Shown here: in pieces, positions 50,638 through 59,276 of the stretch
Layout: each line of letters starts with the position of its first letter
How positions within the stretch are numbered: position 1 is the first letter of the stretch
Assembly: GCF_018283675.1 (NCBI RefSeq)
Contig: NZ_JAGVRK010000001.1
Span: 2,666,001-2,730,000 of the forward strand
From: Metabacillus flavus
GTDB taxonomy: Bacteria > Bacillota > Bacilli > Bacillales > Bacillaceae
Direction of reading: 5' to 3'
Length of the DNA stretch: 64,000 nucleotides
The notes under the pieces: generated by a model
What the model was told of the DNA's origin: nothing
The model's database searches: none
Seen by the model: only the letters and a program-made list of their open reading frames with translations
Program-made: the position numbers and the translations under genes

Positions 50638-51738
50638 TCAACTGTTCTTATGAAAGCTCTTATGCTTGCCGAGAAGAAGACCCGCGGCAAGGAATAAGAC
50701 AAAAAGCACATATAATGCAAACCACCATAAAGTCCAGTATTTTAATACGAAATTATTAAAGTCCACGATATTTAAATGCACCTGATTGGCCATAATCCAA
50801 ACAAAAAGGGCTGCAGGGATAATAAATGGCCTGTAGGTAGTATGCTTAGTCATCGCTTTAAAGCCTAGAACAGCCGCCTGCATACAGCATGTGATTTTCA
50901 CAAATATCCCAAAAATCCAAAAAACCCCAATCAGAACCTCCACTCGCTCAAACAGCCTTACGATCGTAATATCACGCATCAGCTCAAATGTAGAATAGGT
51001 TTGGCGGATAACTAGGTCATAGCCTTGTATCGCAAGGCTCATTAAAACCGTTAAGGCAAGAACCGCACCCCCTATTAACATTGCAGCTAAATAAGTTCTG
51101 CCCAGCCCTTTTTTATTGCTAACATACGTAAAAAAGGAAGACATTATAATAATTTCGATAAAAGGAAAGCCAAGAATCGTGTATGCCCCATGCAACACAG
51201 GCATAACTCCTCTAGCGAAGAACGGCTTCAGATTGGAGAATTCAACCTGATTCAGAACCAGTACAAGGGAAGCAGCAAGCAAAAACAGGGTAATGGGTGT
51301 GAAAAATTCATTGACTCTCGCCAGGTTATTCAAGCCGAAGAAAACGGAGTACATGGCAACCAGCAGGATTAACACCTGAAAATTGGCTGGACTGCTCTCC
51401 GGGCTGATAGAAGTGGTCATAAAATTGCTTAAATTCCTCACAATATACGCAGCTAAACTCAGTGCATAAAAAATAATCAGCCCATTAACGAGATAGCTCA
51501 TAACCTTTCCTAATATTTTTTCAGTAATTTCGAAAATAGAGGCATAATGATATTTTTTCATAAGCCACATAAGCAGCAGGTTCAGAATGAGCCCGATCAC
51601 ACTGGCTATGATTGTTGAAACCCATGCCTCATTTTTTGCAAAGGTAGCCGTTAGACCGGGAGCCATTAAAATAGAGCTGCCTGTTACAAAGCTGATGAAC
51701 AATAAAAATAACTGCTGCTTGGAAATAACATGATTCAT
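50638..51738 (-). CDS. Spore germinant receptor B subunit (GerAB/GerKB-type)
   Basis: This 366-residue amino-acid-permease-like protein has ten membrane helices and belongs to the endospore germination permease family (B subunit). In the receptor it is the part believed to bind the germinant. The N-terminus (ISKQQLFLLFISFVTGSSILMAPGL) and the FGIFVKITCCMQAAVLG segment are typical. The ATG 51738 lies about a dozen bases after GGAGGG, a long spacing. It closes a gerA-gerC-gerB operon, with a small membrane-protein gene between gerC and gerB. Confidence 0.88.
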   Translation of the reverse strand: MNHVISKQQLFLLFISFVTGSSILMAPGLTATFAKNEAWVSTIIASVIGLILNLLLMWLMKKYHYASIFEITEKILGKVMSYLVNGLIIFYALSLAAYIVRNLSNFMTTSISPESSPANFQVLILLVAMYSVFFGLNNLARVNEFFTPITLFLLAASLVLVLNQVEFSNLKPFFARGVMPVLHGAYTILGFPFIEIIIMSSFFTYVSNKKGLGRTYLAAMLIGGAVLALTVLMSLAIQGYDLVIRQTYSTFELMRDITIVRLFERVEVLIGVFWIFGIFVKITCCMQAAVLGFKAMTKHTTYRPFIIPAALFVWIMANQVHLNIVDFNNFVLKYWTLWWFALYVLFVLFLAAGLLLGKHKSFHKNS

Positions 51739-51743
51739 AATAA

Positions 51744-51902
51744 TTAGGTCCCTCCAAACATCAGTCTGTATATAGGATCCATGACAAAGATAATCCAATC
51801 ATCCACTGGAAAGACATCGATATGAAAAAAGGAGAACAGCCCGTAGCTTGCTGTAATCAGCCAAAAGCCAGTTAGCGTCAGCGTATATTTTTTATTTTTC
51901 AT
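51744..51902 (-). CDS. Small two-helix membrane protein within the ger operon
   Basis: A 52-residue frame starts at ATG 51902 inside the last codons of gerC (11-base overlap) and stops at 51744, five bases before the gerB start. The sequence MKNKKYTLTLTGFWLITASY, then a hydrophobic GLFSFFHIDVFP and a DDWIIFVMDPIYRLMFGG tail, suggests one or two short membrane segments. It has no clear Shine-Dalgarno sequence and is probably coupled to gerC. The gerB ribosome binding site lies in its last codons. No family is recognised. The tight overlaps argue that it is real. Confidence 0.65.
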   Translation of the reverse strand: MKNKKYTLTLTGFWLITASYGLFSFFHIDVFPVDDWIIFVMDPIYRLMFGGT

Positions 51903-53085
51903 AGACACTTTTTAACCTCAGGCCCGTTTGCTGAATGGTTATATCAGCAGAAGTATCTAGCTGAGCCATTTTGAACCTTTCATCCCACTGGTTTTTCATC
52001 TTTTTCCAATCTGTATAATGGTTTTCATAAAGCAGCTGACGGAGACCAAGCATATCAATGTTATTTTTTACTGCTGTATGAAAAGCTTGCTGCATTTCCC
52101 GCTGAAGCTTTTCCTCTGCTTTTTTTCCAATTCGCTTGAGCTGCTCTCCATTTTCAAGAGCAATCGGACATGTAACCTCCTGAACCTCCGCAACAGCAGA
52201 CAATGTAGCTTTATAAGACAGAGGATCTGTTGACAGATTCTCTAGCTTTCCCTTCGCTTCTTTAAATTTGACGCCGATTATTTCATCAGGATATCCAGGG
52301 CACTCCACGGTCGTTTCAAATCCATCCACGTTATTACCGAGAAAGGCCCATCCTCTCGATTCGCCGGGAGTAAACCATCCTGCAAGCTTATCATCGTTAA
52401 AAAAAGCAAATCCCGTCATTTCAAACATCTTCTGATTCCCATCGATGTTATCAAGAACTGCCGTTTCAGCCCCATCCGCTTCGGGGATCTTTTTTTTGAT
52501 TCCCGGTATAACCGGCTCTGTATATCCGCCATAATTCCAGCGGATAATATCCTGCAGCTCCACTCCCTTTTTCAGCCCCATGCTGCCGCCGTAAACATCA
52601 ATTCTTCTGGCTATGGAAAGAGAGGGAATATTTTGAATGGGAATATAAACAGAGAATAATTCCCTAGCAGTACTTTCCTTTGCTACAAAGACATTTACGT
52701 TGTCTCTGATCTGATAGTACCTTTCCAGATAATCCAAAATAGGCAGCAAGCCTTTGTTTTTCGCAAATTCCTCTCCAATTAAAATAACAGAAAGATGGGC
52801 AAAGTAAATTTTTCTCGAAAACATATTTCGTGCCTTTTCCATAATTTCCGTTATGGAACTGCCGCTGAATGTATAGGTGTAGACAGCTCCGCCTGCACCT
52901 CCGGATTCAGTGGCTCCTTTAGACTTAGCGGTCGCACCAGGATTAACAAGCTGGATCGACATGCTCATTCCCTCCGGACTCACATCAAACCCAAGGCCTG
53001 ACACGATAATCAGTTCATTCAGCTCAATCCTTCCGCAGGAGGTGAGCAGAAGGAGGAGCGATAAAATGAGCGGCCATTTCTTCAT
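51892..53085 (-). CDS. Spore germinant receptor C lipoprotein (Ger(x)C family)
   Basis: A 397-residue lipoprotein subunit of a spore inner-membrane germinant receptor. The signal peptide ends LLTSC with the lipidated cysteine at residue 17. The mature part follows Ger(x)C proteins: RIELNELIIVSGLGFDVSPEG, an ARNMFSRKIYFAHLSVILIGEEFAK segment, and the C-terminal KIQREMQQAFHTAVKNNIDMLGL-like region. It overlaps gerA by four bases and the small gene by eleven. Confidence 0.9.
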   Translation of the reverse strand: MKKWPLILSLLLLLTSCGRIELNELIIVSGLGFDVSPEGMSMSIQLVNPGATAKSKGATESGGAGGAVYTYTFSGSSITEIMEKARNMFSRKIYFAHLSVILIGEEFAKNKGLLPILDYLERYYQIRDNVNVFVAKESTARELFSVYIPIQNIPSLSIARRIDVYGGSMGLKKGVELQDIIRWNYGGYTEPVIPGIKKKIPEADGAETAVLDNIDGNQKMFEMTGFAFFNDDKLAGWFTPGESRGWAFLGNNVDGFETTVECPGYPDEIIGVKFKEAKGKLENLSTDPLSYKATLSAVAEVQEVTCPIALENGEQLKRIGKKAEEKLQREMQQAFHTAVKNNIDMLGLRQLLYENHYTDWKKMKNQWDERFKMAQLDTSADITIQQTGLRLKSVYEK

Positions 53086-54605
53086 GCCGATCCCCCGCTC
53101 TCCTGTTTCTTTTGAATCCGCTTATACAGTTTTGTATTTGACATCCACAGTGGCATCCTTAAAAATCCATCCTTCTGCTGATCCAGACTGAAGGGAGCAA
53201 ATGGCTGAAAATACGGGACTCCTGCTGAGGTAATCGAGGCTAAATGAATGACTAATGCGATAAAAAAAATGATCATTCCATAAATTCCAAGCGTCGCAGC
53301 CATTACCATTAATAAAAAGCGCAGCAGCCTGCTTGCTCCTGAAAAAGAATAATACGGAGCAACGAAGCTAGATATCGCGGTTAAGGAAACCACGATGACA
53401 ATTGCAGGGGAAACAAGTCCTGCCGCAACGGCCGACTCACCGATTACAATCGCTCCAACGATCGAAACAGCTGACCCGACCGGTCTCGGCATCCTAACGC
53501 CAGCCTCACGGAGAATTTCAAAAATAACCTCCATTAGCAGAGCTTCTACAAATGCCGGGAATGGCACCCCTTCCCGCTGAGCGGCAAGACTTATCAGGAG
53601 TTCTGAAGGAATGAGCTCTTGATGAAATGTAGTAACTGCTATGTAAGCAGCGGGAAAAGCGAGTCCGATCGCATAGGCAATCAGTCTGATAATACGGACG
53701 AGAGAAGCGATATCATAATTTTGATAGTAATCCTCGGCTGCCTGAAAAAAAGCCCAAAAGGTAGCAGGGGCAATAATACAAAATGGGGTTCCCTCCATCA
53801 TGATGATGACTTTTCCCTCACTAAGAGCAGAGGCTGCCACATCAGGCCTCTCCGTAGATAAAAAAACAGGGAAAGGGGTTAATTTATTTTCTTTAAGCAG
53901 TTCCTCAAGCATGCCCGTTTCAAATAACTTATCGGTTTCAAGCGCAGACAATTTTGAACGTAAATGGTTCAAAACCTTTTTATCTACAAGCCCTTCAATA
54001 TACCCTAAAACAATTTTCGTTTGTGTAATTTTCCCCGCCTTTAACGATTCAAAGTAAAGCATAGGAGTCGATATTCTTCTTCTCAGAAGGGGGATGTTAT
54101 CTGCAATCAGCTCCACAAATCCTTCACGCGGTCCGCGTACCATCGTTTGAGTCTGAGGCTCTTCGATGGTCCGGCTCTTCCAGGAGGTTAAAGGAATGGT
54201 ATGTACATAGGTTTGTCCGTCAATAAACAGGGCCACCCCGCCTCTGATCATGAGATCCGCCACCTCTGCAAAATGAACAGCTGCCGTTAATCCAGCCGAG
54301 GTGGATACCGTATTTTGAATCCAGCCTTCTATTGCAGGAACACCTTCCTGCACCTGCTTCAGAATCGGAGATACGATAAATTCTTCAATTTGCTTCCGAT
54401 CCGCCATGTTTTCAAGATAAACCACCATAAACGAGAACGTTTCGCGAGGATAAGATTGAATGACAAGATCATCACTATTGCCAAATAAACCTGTAATCAC
54501 CGCCTCATTTTCAGCCATCCTTTTCGAAATTGGAAGAGCAGCCCAGCTGGAGCGTTTTTCATCCAATTCCTTAATCCGGTCTCTCTTACTTTTAGCACGC
54601 AGCAA
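53082..54605 (-). CDS. Spore germinant receptor A subunit (GerAA/GerKA-type)
   Basis: A 507-residue GerA-family protein with a hydrophilic N-terminal half (two subdomains to about residue 270) and a membrane half of about five helices (FWAFFQAAEDYYQNYDIASLVRIIRLIAYAIGLAFPAAYIA, LLRFLLMVMAATLGIYGMIIF). Family motifs include IEGLVDKKVLNHLRSKL, RPDVAASALSEGKVIIMMEGTPF and RMPRPVGSAVSIVGAIVIGESAV. GerA oligomers are thought to form the ion channel opened by germinants. The TTG start (54605) follows AGGAGCGG. Confidence 0.92.
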   Translation of the reverse strand: MLRAKSKRDRIKELDEKRSSWAALPISKRMAENEAVITGLFGNSDDLVIQSYPRETFSFMVVYLENMADRKQIEEFIVSPILKQVQEGVPAIEGWIQNTVSTSAGLTAAVHFAEVADLMIRGGVALFIDGQTYVHTIPLTSWKSRTIEEPQTQTMVRGPREGFVELIADNIPLLRRRISTPMLYFESLKAGKITQTKIVLGYIEGLVDKKVLNHLRSKLSALETDKLFETGMLEELLKENKLTPFPVFLSTERPDVAASALSEGKVIIMMEGTPFCIIAPATFWAFFQAAEDYYQNYDIASLVRIIRLIAYAIGLAFPAAYIAVTTFHQELIPSELLISLAAQREGVPFPAFVEALLMEVIFEILREAGVRMPRPVGSAVSIVGAIVIGESAVAAGLVSPAIVIVVSLTAISSFVAPYYSFSGASRLLRFLLMVMAATLGIYGMIIFFIALVIHLASITSAGVPYFQPFAPFSLDQQKDGFLRMPLWMSNTKLYKRIQKKQESGGSA

Positions 54606-54640
54606 GGGAACCGCTCCTCTCCAAAAAGTTCGATGGTTTC

Positions 54641-54669
54641 AGTATGCTTCACAAATTTTTCCTTATTCA
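54641..54669 (-). promoter_or_regulatory. Sigma-G promoter of the ger operon
   Basis: TGAATA (54664-54669 on the minus strand) and CATACT (54641-54646) are 17 bp apart, an excellent fit to the forespore sigma-G elements. Germinant receptor operons are sigma-G dependent. Confidence 0.75.
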
Positions 54670-54696
54670 CGATTCACACCCTCTTGATGAGGGCAA

Positions 54697-54728
54697 AAAA
54701 AAGAACACTTCCTATTTGAAGTGTCCTC
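54697..54728 (-). terminator. Terminator after spoIIB
   Basis: GGACACTTC / GAAGTGTTC with a short loop is followed by eight T residues on the minus strand, isolating spoIIB from the ger operon. Confidence 0.9.
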
Positions 54729-54733
54729 TCCAT

Positions 54734-55708
54734 TTATTTCCCCGCATTCAGCCCATCCAATATAAGCTGCTGGGCTTTCCAGCCGCTTGCAGCAGAGGAA
54801 TCCATGGAAAGCTGTTTAGCCGCGGATAACAGATTTTTTTTCAAAGCCGAATCCTCTTTCACACGGCTAATGTCATCTGATGCTGTCTTGATTTGTTCAG
54901 CTTCAGGTTTTCCTCCTGAAATGACCTGAAGCGATATAGCTGATAACCTGCCTGCCGCTTTTTGCAGCGCTTCCGACGAATTCCCAGTGCTGGAAACCGG
55001 CCACTCTGTCTGTTTGCCACCCCATGCTTCCACTTGATTCTCCTGAAAGGCTTTGCTAAGTGCACTGGTTTCTTCCTTAGAAAAACCAATCCCTCCGTAT
55101 ACATAAAAAGCGCCATTTTCTTCTCTGACCACAGCCGCATATCCGCTGCTCTTCAGCTCACCCGCTACCTCTTCAGCAGAGGCACGCGATGAAAATTTTC
55201 CGTTTTGGACAACAAAGGCTGCTATCTTGCCCGCTGCGGACGGAATGACAGGAGATGGCGTTTCTCCGGATGGAGGAGGTGCCGGCTCACCAGGATCTGT
55301 CCCGCCATCTGCCGGCTTGGCGGCCGCCGGCATATCATCATTGGAAATGACATTCAGTGCAATAAATCCAAATGATATCCCCAATACGACCGCTACGATG
55401 ACCGTAAACAAAAATTGTTTAATCGGAAACAGCCGATCCTGCACGCCTTTCGTATCCGAAGGGAATGAAAATCCCTTTTTCTTCTCCTTCTTCTGAACGA
55501 TTACTTTTGGATCTTCTTCATACACATCCCCCTCATCATCAGGCAGAATCCACTGAAACTCCTCTTTCTCAGGCTCTGCAGATGCGGCAGCTTCTCTTGC
55601 AGCATTCTCCTCCCACGAAGTAAAGGGAATGATGGTCTCTTTCCTGGATTCAGGTTCACCATTCATCCTGATTTTAATGGTTCGCCCTTTATTCTGCTGC
55701 TTGTCCAT
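54734..55708 (-). CDS. spoIIB: Stage II sporulation protein SpoIIB, SPOR domain
   Basis: SpoIIB helps septal wall thinning and engulfment at the sporulation septum. The protein has a cytoplasmic acidic N-terminus, a membrane helix (about residues 100-122; FLFTVIVAVVLGISFGFIALNV), a Pro/Gly-rich linker and a SPOR peptidoglycan-binding domain (about 165-240; AFVVQNGKFSSRASAEEVAGELKSSGYAAVVREENGAFYVYGGIG). The ATG at 55708 follows GGTGA and gives 324 residues, near the B. subtilis length. The location before maf matches B. subtilis, though the ger operon has been inserted between them. Confidence 0.85.
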   Translation of the reverse strand: MDKQQNKGRTIKIRMNGEPESRKETIIPFTSWEENAAREAAASAEPEKEEFQWILPDDEGDVYEEDPKVIVQKKEKKKGFSFPSDTKGVQDRLFPIKQFLFTVIVAVVLGISFGFIALNVISNDDMPAAAKPADGGTDPGEPAPPPSGETPSPVIPSAAGKIAAFVVQNGKFSSRASAEEVAGELKSSGYAAVVREENGAFYVYGGIGFSKEETSALSKAFQENQVEAWGGKQTEWPVSSTGNSSEALQKAAGRLSAISLQVISGGKPEAEQIKTASDDISRVKEDSALKKNLLSAAKQLSMDSSAASGWKAQQLILDGLNAGK

Positions 55709-55760
55709 TCCATCACCGTCCCCATATGGCAACTTTCCTCCATGCTAGCACAGCGAAATC

Positions 55761-55790
55761 AAAAAAAAACAAGACATTTGTCGTCTTGTT
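55761..55790 (-). terminator. Terminator of the pilus operon
   Basis: ACAAGAC / GTCTTGT with a seven-base loop is followed by nine T residues on the minus strand, just past the pilO stop. Confidence 0.9.
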
Positions 55791-55808
55791 CGAAAAGGTT
55801 TTCGCCAA

Positions 55809-56603
55809 CTATTCGCTCGTTTCGCCAATGTTTTCTTCTGAGGGTGATTTGAAAGGATCAATAACGCTGCCGGGATCTGAATTTGGAAATGGTGGCAGCT
55901 GGTCTTTTAGTTCTTCAAGGTTAGGCATGTAGTACGCCGAAACAATGACATCATATTTGAGAGGCTCGTCCATGTTTTCCTCCTGCATTCCTGTTTCAGG
56001 ATTTGCAATTGTTACCGCCTCTATCTGGGTTATCCTTTTAATTGATTCCAGTGTTTCCAGGAATCGTTTAACCCCGCTGTAGTCCTTAGATTCAAGCGAA
56101 ACCGTCATGGAGACCTTTTGCATACCGGCTGGCAGAGAAGGTTCATCAGGAGCAGGCTCTCCTTCAGGTGTTTCTTTTGCTGCTTCTTCCGGCGTTTCTT
56201 CTGCAGGGACAGGTTCTTCTGCAGTCTGGACAGCCGCTTCTTCCCCCTCCTGTTCGGCTGTCTCATCCGTAAACTCCTGGTCTGCAAAAACAGCAGAAGT
56301 AACAGCACTTCCTGACAATACCTCTGCTTTTTCAAGATCCAGAAGAAACTGCTCTTCGAACCGGTTGTTCGGGACCTCCATTTGCAGCTCAGCAAGAGAA
56401 TACTGATTGAGAATGGCGTTCGTACCGCCGCCGGTATTTGATGAAGATAAAAGCTCTTCTGAAGTGCTGATATTATTCCTGTACGTTTCCTGCTCCATTT
56501 TCAACTTTTCTAGAACGGTAAAATGGAAGACAGCATATCCGCCGGCGAGGATTGCAAGAGAGAGAATTGCAATGATGAGGTGTTTTTTATTGAACTGAAT
56601 CAT
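55809..56603 (-). CDS. pilO: Type IV pilus assembly protein PilO-like
   Basis: A 264-residue bitopic membrane protein: short cytoplasmic N-terminus, one helix (about residues 10-30), a periplasm-side coiled coil (LEKLKMEQETYRNNISTSEEL) and a ferredoxin-like C-terminal domain. A long Glu/Pro/Ala-rich insert (about 125-170) is unusual. With PilN it forms the alignment complex between the motor and the wall. I use ATG 56603 after GGGGGAGAAACAGG; it overlaps pilN by 17 bases. Identification rests on topology and gene order. Confidence 0.75.
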   Translation of the reverse strand: MIQFNKKHLIIAILSLAILAGGYAVFHFTVLEKLKMEQETYRNNISTSEELLSSSNTGGGTNAILNQYSLAELQMEVPNNRFEEQFLLDLEKAEVLSGSAVTSAVFADQEFTDETAEQEGEEAAVQTAEEPVPAEETPEEAAKETPEGEPAPDEPSLPAGMQKVSMTVSLESKDYSGVKRFLETLESIKRITQIEAVTIANPETGMQEENMDEPLKYDVIVSAYYMPNLEELKDQLPPFPNSDPGSVIDPFKSPSEENIGETSE

Positions 56604-57231
56604 CCTGTTTCTCCCCCTCTTTTTCTTCCTGTCCTTGCTGGTCCTTTTTTTGTTCCGCTTTCCATTTTTCACGATCCAGCACGAGTTCGTATGTTACCAG
56701 GAATGGCTGCTGTTCTTCCAATTCAGAAATTTCCTCTTCGGTAATATCCTCTGTTTTTTGTTCGGCTGCTTTCATTTCCAATAGCTTGGCAGACTTAAAA
56801 TACGTGATTTTTTTTAACCGGTTTAAATAGAATGCCGCCTCTCGTGATTCTTCCAAGTGAACTGAAGCGATAAGTTTGTTGGCTTCCGTATATCCCAGCG
56901 CCTGAAAATAGCCGCTGTTCGGCAGGTTTTTCCGGAGATCATCCATAACTGGAACAAACTCTACCGGGTACACTTCTGTCCATGTGACAGCATTCGCCAG
57001 CGTTTCAAAAGCTGATCCTTCTGGCTTACCCGTTTCAGCAGAAACAGTCAGCTGTTCTTGAAGTGTCAGGTCCTCGTTCTTCAACTGATTGACATCTGCT
57101 TCACTGGCATTGTATTGATACTGCATAAAAACTAAAAGCGCTGCAGCAGCCACTGCTATGAGTAAAATCATTACAAGAGAGGCATAATTCTTCCTTTTTC
57201 GTTCAGGCAGTAAATTAATTTCAGCGAGCAT
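56587..57231 (-). CDS. pilN: Type IV pilus assembly protein PilN
   Basis: A 214-residue membrane protein that begins with the conserved cytoplasmic motif EINLLPER, which docks in the groove of PilM. One membrane helix follows (about residues 20-38), then a coiled coil and a ferredoxin-like domain. The C-terminus is a charged Lys/Glu/Gln tail. It starts one base after the pilM stop and overlaps pilO, a tightly packed M-N-O order as in known pilus operons. Confidence 0.88.
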   Translation of the reverse strand: MLAEINLLPERKRKNYASLVMILLIAVAAAALLVFMQYQYNASEADVNQLKNEDLTLQEQLTVSAETGKPEGSAFETLANAVTWTEVYPVEFVPVMDDLRKNLPNSGYFQALGYTEANKLIASVHLEESREAAFYLNRLKKITYFKSAKLLEMKAAEQKTEDITEEEISELEEQQPFLVTYELVLDREKWKAEQKKDQQGQEEKEGEKQDDSVQ

Positions 57232-57232
57232 A

Positions 57233-58234
57233 CTACTGCACCTCTTTTAAGGCAAGCCCAAGCAATACGTCAAATTTCCCGGGCAATGCATCATTCTCTT
57301 GCGTATAAACCTTCTCGGTTAAAATATGTGAAACCGGCACTGATGCAGCTGCAGCTATTTTCTCTGTTAAATCCTTAAGCATTGGATGGTCCCCTGCAAT
57401 ATATACTTTTTCAATTTTCCGGTTTCCTTCATTCAAAGTAAACTGGTAGAAGTTCATAACTCGCTCTATTTCTCGTAAACTATCATCATAAATGGATAAA
57501 ACCTCTTCTGGGGATTGGCTTTTATGCGTAAGAGTAAAATAATCTCCGTCAGCGGCAAGGTATTGGCAATCCCAGTCTTTAATCCTGACTTCCACAGGCA
57601 GGCTTCTCATCATCATTAATTCATCCTGTTCAAAAATCGAAAAGGTCACAGATTTCATATTCGCTTGAACGAGGAGGCTGCTTTCCATTCCCGTTTTCTG
57701 AAGTCTCTGCCGAAGCCTGAAAAGGCAAAGCGGAGAAACATCAGCTGCAGCTGGCGGGAGTTTATGCTGATCCAAGAACTGAGAATAATCCTGGACAATC
57801 GATTCCGGAGCGGCAAACAAATATACGTCACGGCTGTTCTCTGTCCGTCTGATGACGTGGATATCGAAAATCGGATCCTCAAAAGGGAGGTGAATGCTGT
57901 TTCCAAGCTCCAAATATAGATATCCCTTAATCTCATCCTCCAGAATATCATCAGGAACCTCCACCTTTTTCACGACTATAAAGGAGTCCGGCACCACAAA
58001 ACGGATCTTTTTCCGTTTTAGTGACCACTCCTGGATACATTCATCAAGGATCAAGGAAAGCTTATCATAGTCCTGAATGCGACCGTTTACAATGATGCCT
58101 TCCGGAAGAAAGTGCTCACCAAAGTCACTGATCATAAGAGGATCGGCTGACTTCAGCTCGAGAAATTGAATGGAATAGTCCGTAAATAAAAGGTTGGCTG
58201 ATGATGCTCTGGAACGGAACAGTGATAGGTTCAT
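57233..58234 (-). CDS. pilM: Type IV pilus assembly ATPase-fold protein PilM
   Basis: A 333-residue actin-fold cytoplasmic protein that binds PilN and links the pilus motor to the membrane subcomplex. FTDYSIQFLELKSADP at the N-terminus, VVPDSFIVVKKVEVPDDILEDEIKGYLYLELGNSIHLPFEDP and the C-terminal IEKVYIAGDHPMLKDLTEKI fit the family. The adenosine-binding segment looks degenerate compared with FtsA, as in many Gram-positive PilM proteins. It follows the prepilin peptidase by 31 bp. Confidence 0.85.
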   Translation of the reverse strand: MNLSLFRSRASSANLLFTDYSIQFLELKSADPLMISDFGEHFLPEGIIVNGRIQDYDKLSLILDECIQEWSLKRKKIRFVVPDSFIVVKKVEVPDDILEDEIKGYLYLELGNSIHLPFEDPIFDIHVIRRTENSRDVYLFAAPESIVQDYSQFLDQHKLPPAAADVSPLCLFRLRQRLQKTGMESSLLVQANMKSVTFSIFEQDELMMMRSLPVEVRIKDWDCQYLAADGDYFTLTHKSQSPEEVLSIYDDSLREIERVMNFYQFTLNEGNRKIEKVYIAGDHPMLKDLTEKIAAAASVPVSHILTEKVYTQENDALPGKFDVLLGLALKEVQ

Positions 58235-58265
58235 GCAAAAGCTCCTTTATTGCAGTATTGGATGT

Positions 58266-59030
58266 TTATAACGTTAGAAAGTGTGAAGTATACCAGCCTA
58301 TTAACGAGCGGCCCCAAAAATAAGCGGTTAATGCACCAAGTACAATGTAAGGCCCAAACGGAAAGGGCTTCCCTTTCTTCAACAGGCCTGCAGCCATGCC
58401 GATTAAACCGGCAATTGTCCCATACAAAGTAGATAGGAAGAATGCTAGAAGAATAAGCTTCCACCCAAGAGCAATACCAAGCACTCCCAAAAGCTTCATA
58501 TCCCCCGCTCCCATTCCTCCGCGGCTTGCAAGGATGATAACAAACGGGATAAATGCTCCAAGCAGAAGACCTGCTATAGGATCCCACCAAGGGTCGAGAG
58601 GGATCCATATTCGTTCGGCTGCAAAAAGCGGGATAAAGAACAGGAGAACTTTATCTGGGATGATCATGTAGCGGATATCTGAGACTATGATAATTATGCA
58701 CATTGAAATGATAGACCATGCAACAATAAGTTCTTCAGACCAGCCTATTATAAAAGGGGCAATAGTAAACAGAATTCCAGTGGATAATTCTATTAGTGGA
58801 TAAATAGGGGGAATAGATATATGACAATTAGCGCAAGAACCCTTTTGATAAATAAAAGAAAGTATGGGGATCAATTCCTTAGACTTAAGCCTATGATTGC
58901 ATGAAGGGCAAGATGAAGGGGGGATAATAATTGACTGGCCAACAGGTAAACGAAGACCTACTACATTAAAAAAAGATCCGAGAACAGTCCCGAAAATAAA
59001 TATATAGGAAATAATCATAAAATTTAACAT
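58266..59030 (-). CDS. comC: Prepilin leader peptidase and N-methyltransferase (ComC/PilD)
   Basis: This membrane aspartyl protease removes the leader peptide of pilins and methylates the new N-terminus. The 254-residue protein has eight helices, the CPSCNH...CANC zinc-type cysteines in the first cytoplasmic loop, and the two catalytic aspartates in VSDIRYMIIPD and GMGAGDMKLLG (GxGD type). In B. subtilis comC occupies the same place before spoIIB, where it serves DNA uptake; here it lies in a complete pilus operon and would process the adjacent pilin. Confidence 0.92.
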   Translation of the reverse strand: MLNFMIISYIFIFGTVLGSFFNVVGLRLPVGQSIIIPPSSCPSCNHRLKSKELIPILSFIYQKGSCANCHISIPPIYPLIELSTGILFTIAPFIIGWSEELIVAWSIISMCIIIIVSDIRYMIIPDKVLLFFIPLFAAERIWIPLDPWWDPIAGLLLGAFIPFVIILASRGGMGAGDMKLLGVLGIALGWKLILLAFFLSTLYGTIAGLIGMAAGLLKKGKPFPFGPYIVLGALTAYFWGRSLIGWYTSHFLTL

Positions 59031-59252
59031 ATACTATTCAATCCCTTTATTTATAGGCTCTTTCAGAAAACTTTGTTGGTGTAAATGAGAATTGTTAAAT
59101 TTCATTTCACTGTACTCGCATATGCGTAGCGGGCATTAGCCATCCTCGAAGTACAACACCTTTGAAATTTCAATCGAAACTTAGTTAATTAAAAGGAGTC
59201 TATTTGTTAACCACAGTATTTAAAAACCAGCCTTTTAACAGATAAAACTATA
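59031..59252. other. Spacer between the pilin and prepilin peptidase genes
   Basis: No gene is seen. AT-rich DNA contains AAATTTCATTT (near 59096) and TTTGAAATTTC (near 59161) as rough inverted arms around a GC-richer centre with GCATATGC. It may be a decayed element or the promoter region of comC-pilMNO. Confidence 0.4.
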
Positions 59253-59271
59253 GGTCCTCAAATTGAGGACC
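59253..59271 (-). terminator. Hairpin after the pilin gene
   Basis: GGTCCTCA / TGAGGACC with a three-base loop lies six bases past the pilin stop and is followed by TATAGTTTT on the minus strand. It may act as a partial terminator that favours pilin over downstream genes. Confidence 0.65.
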
Positions 59272-59276
59272 CAAAA

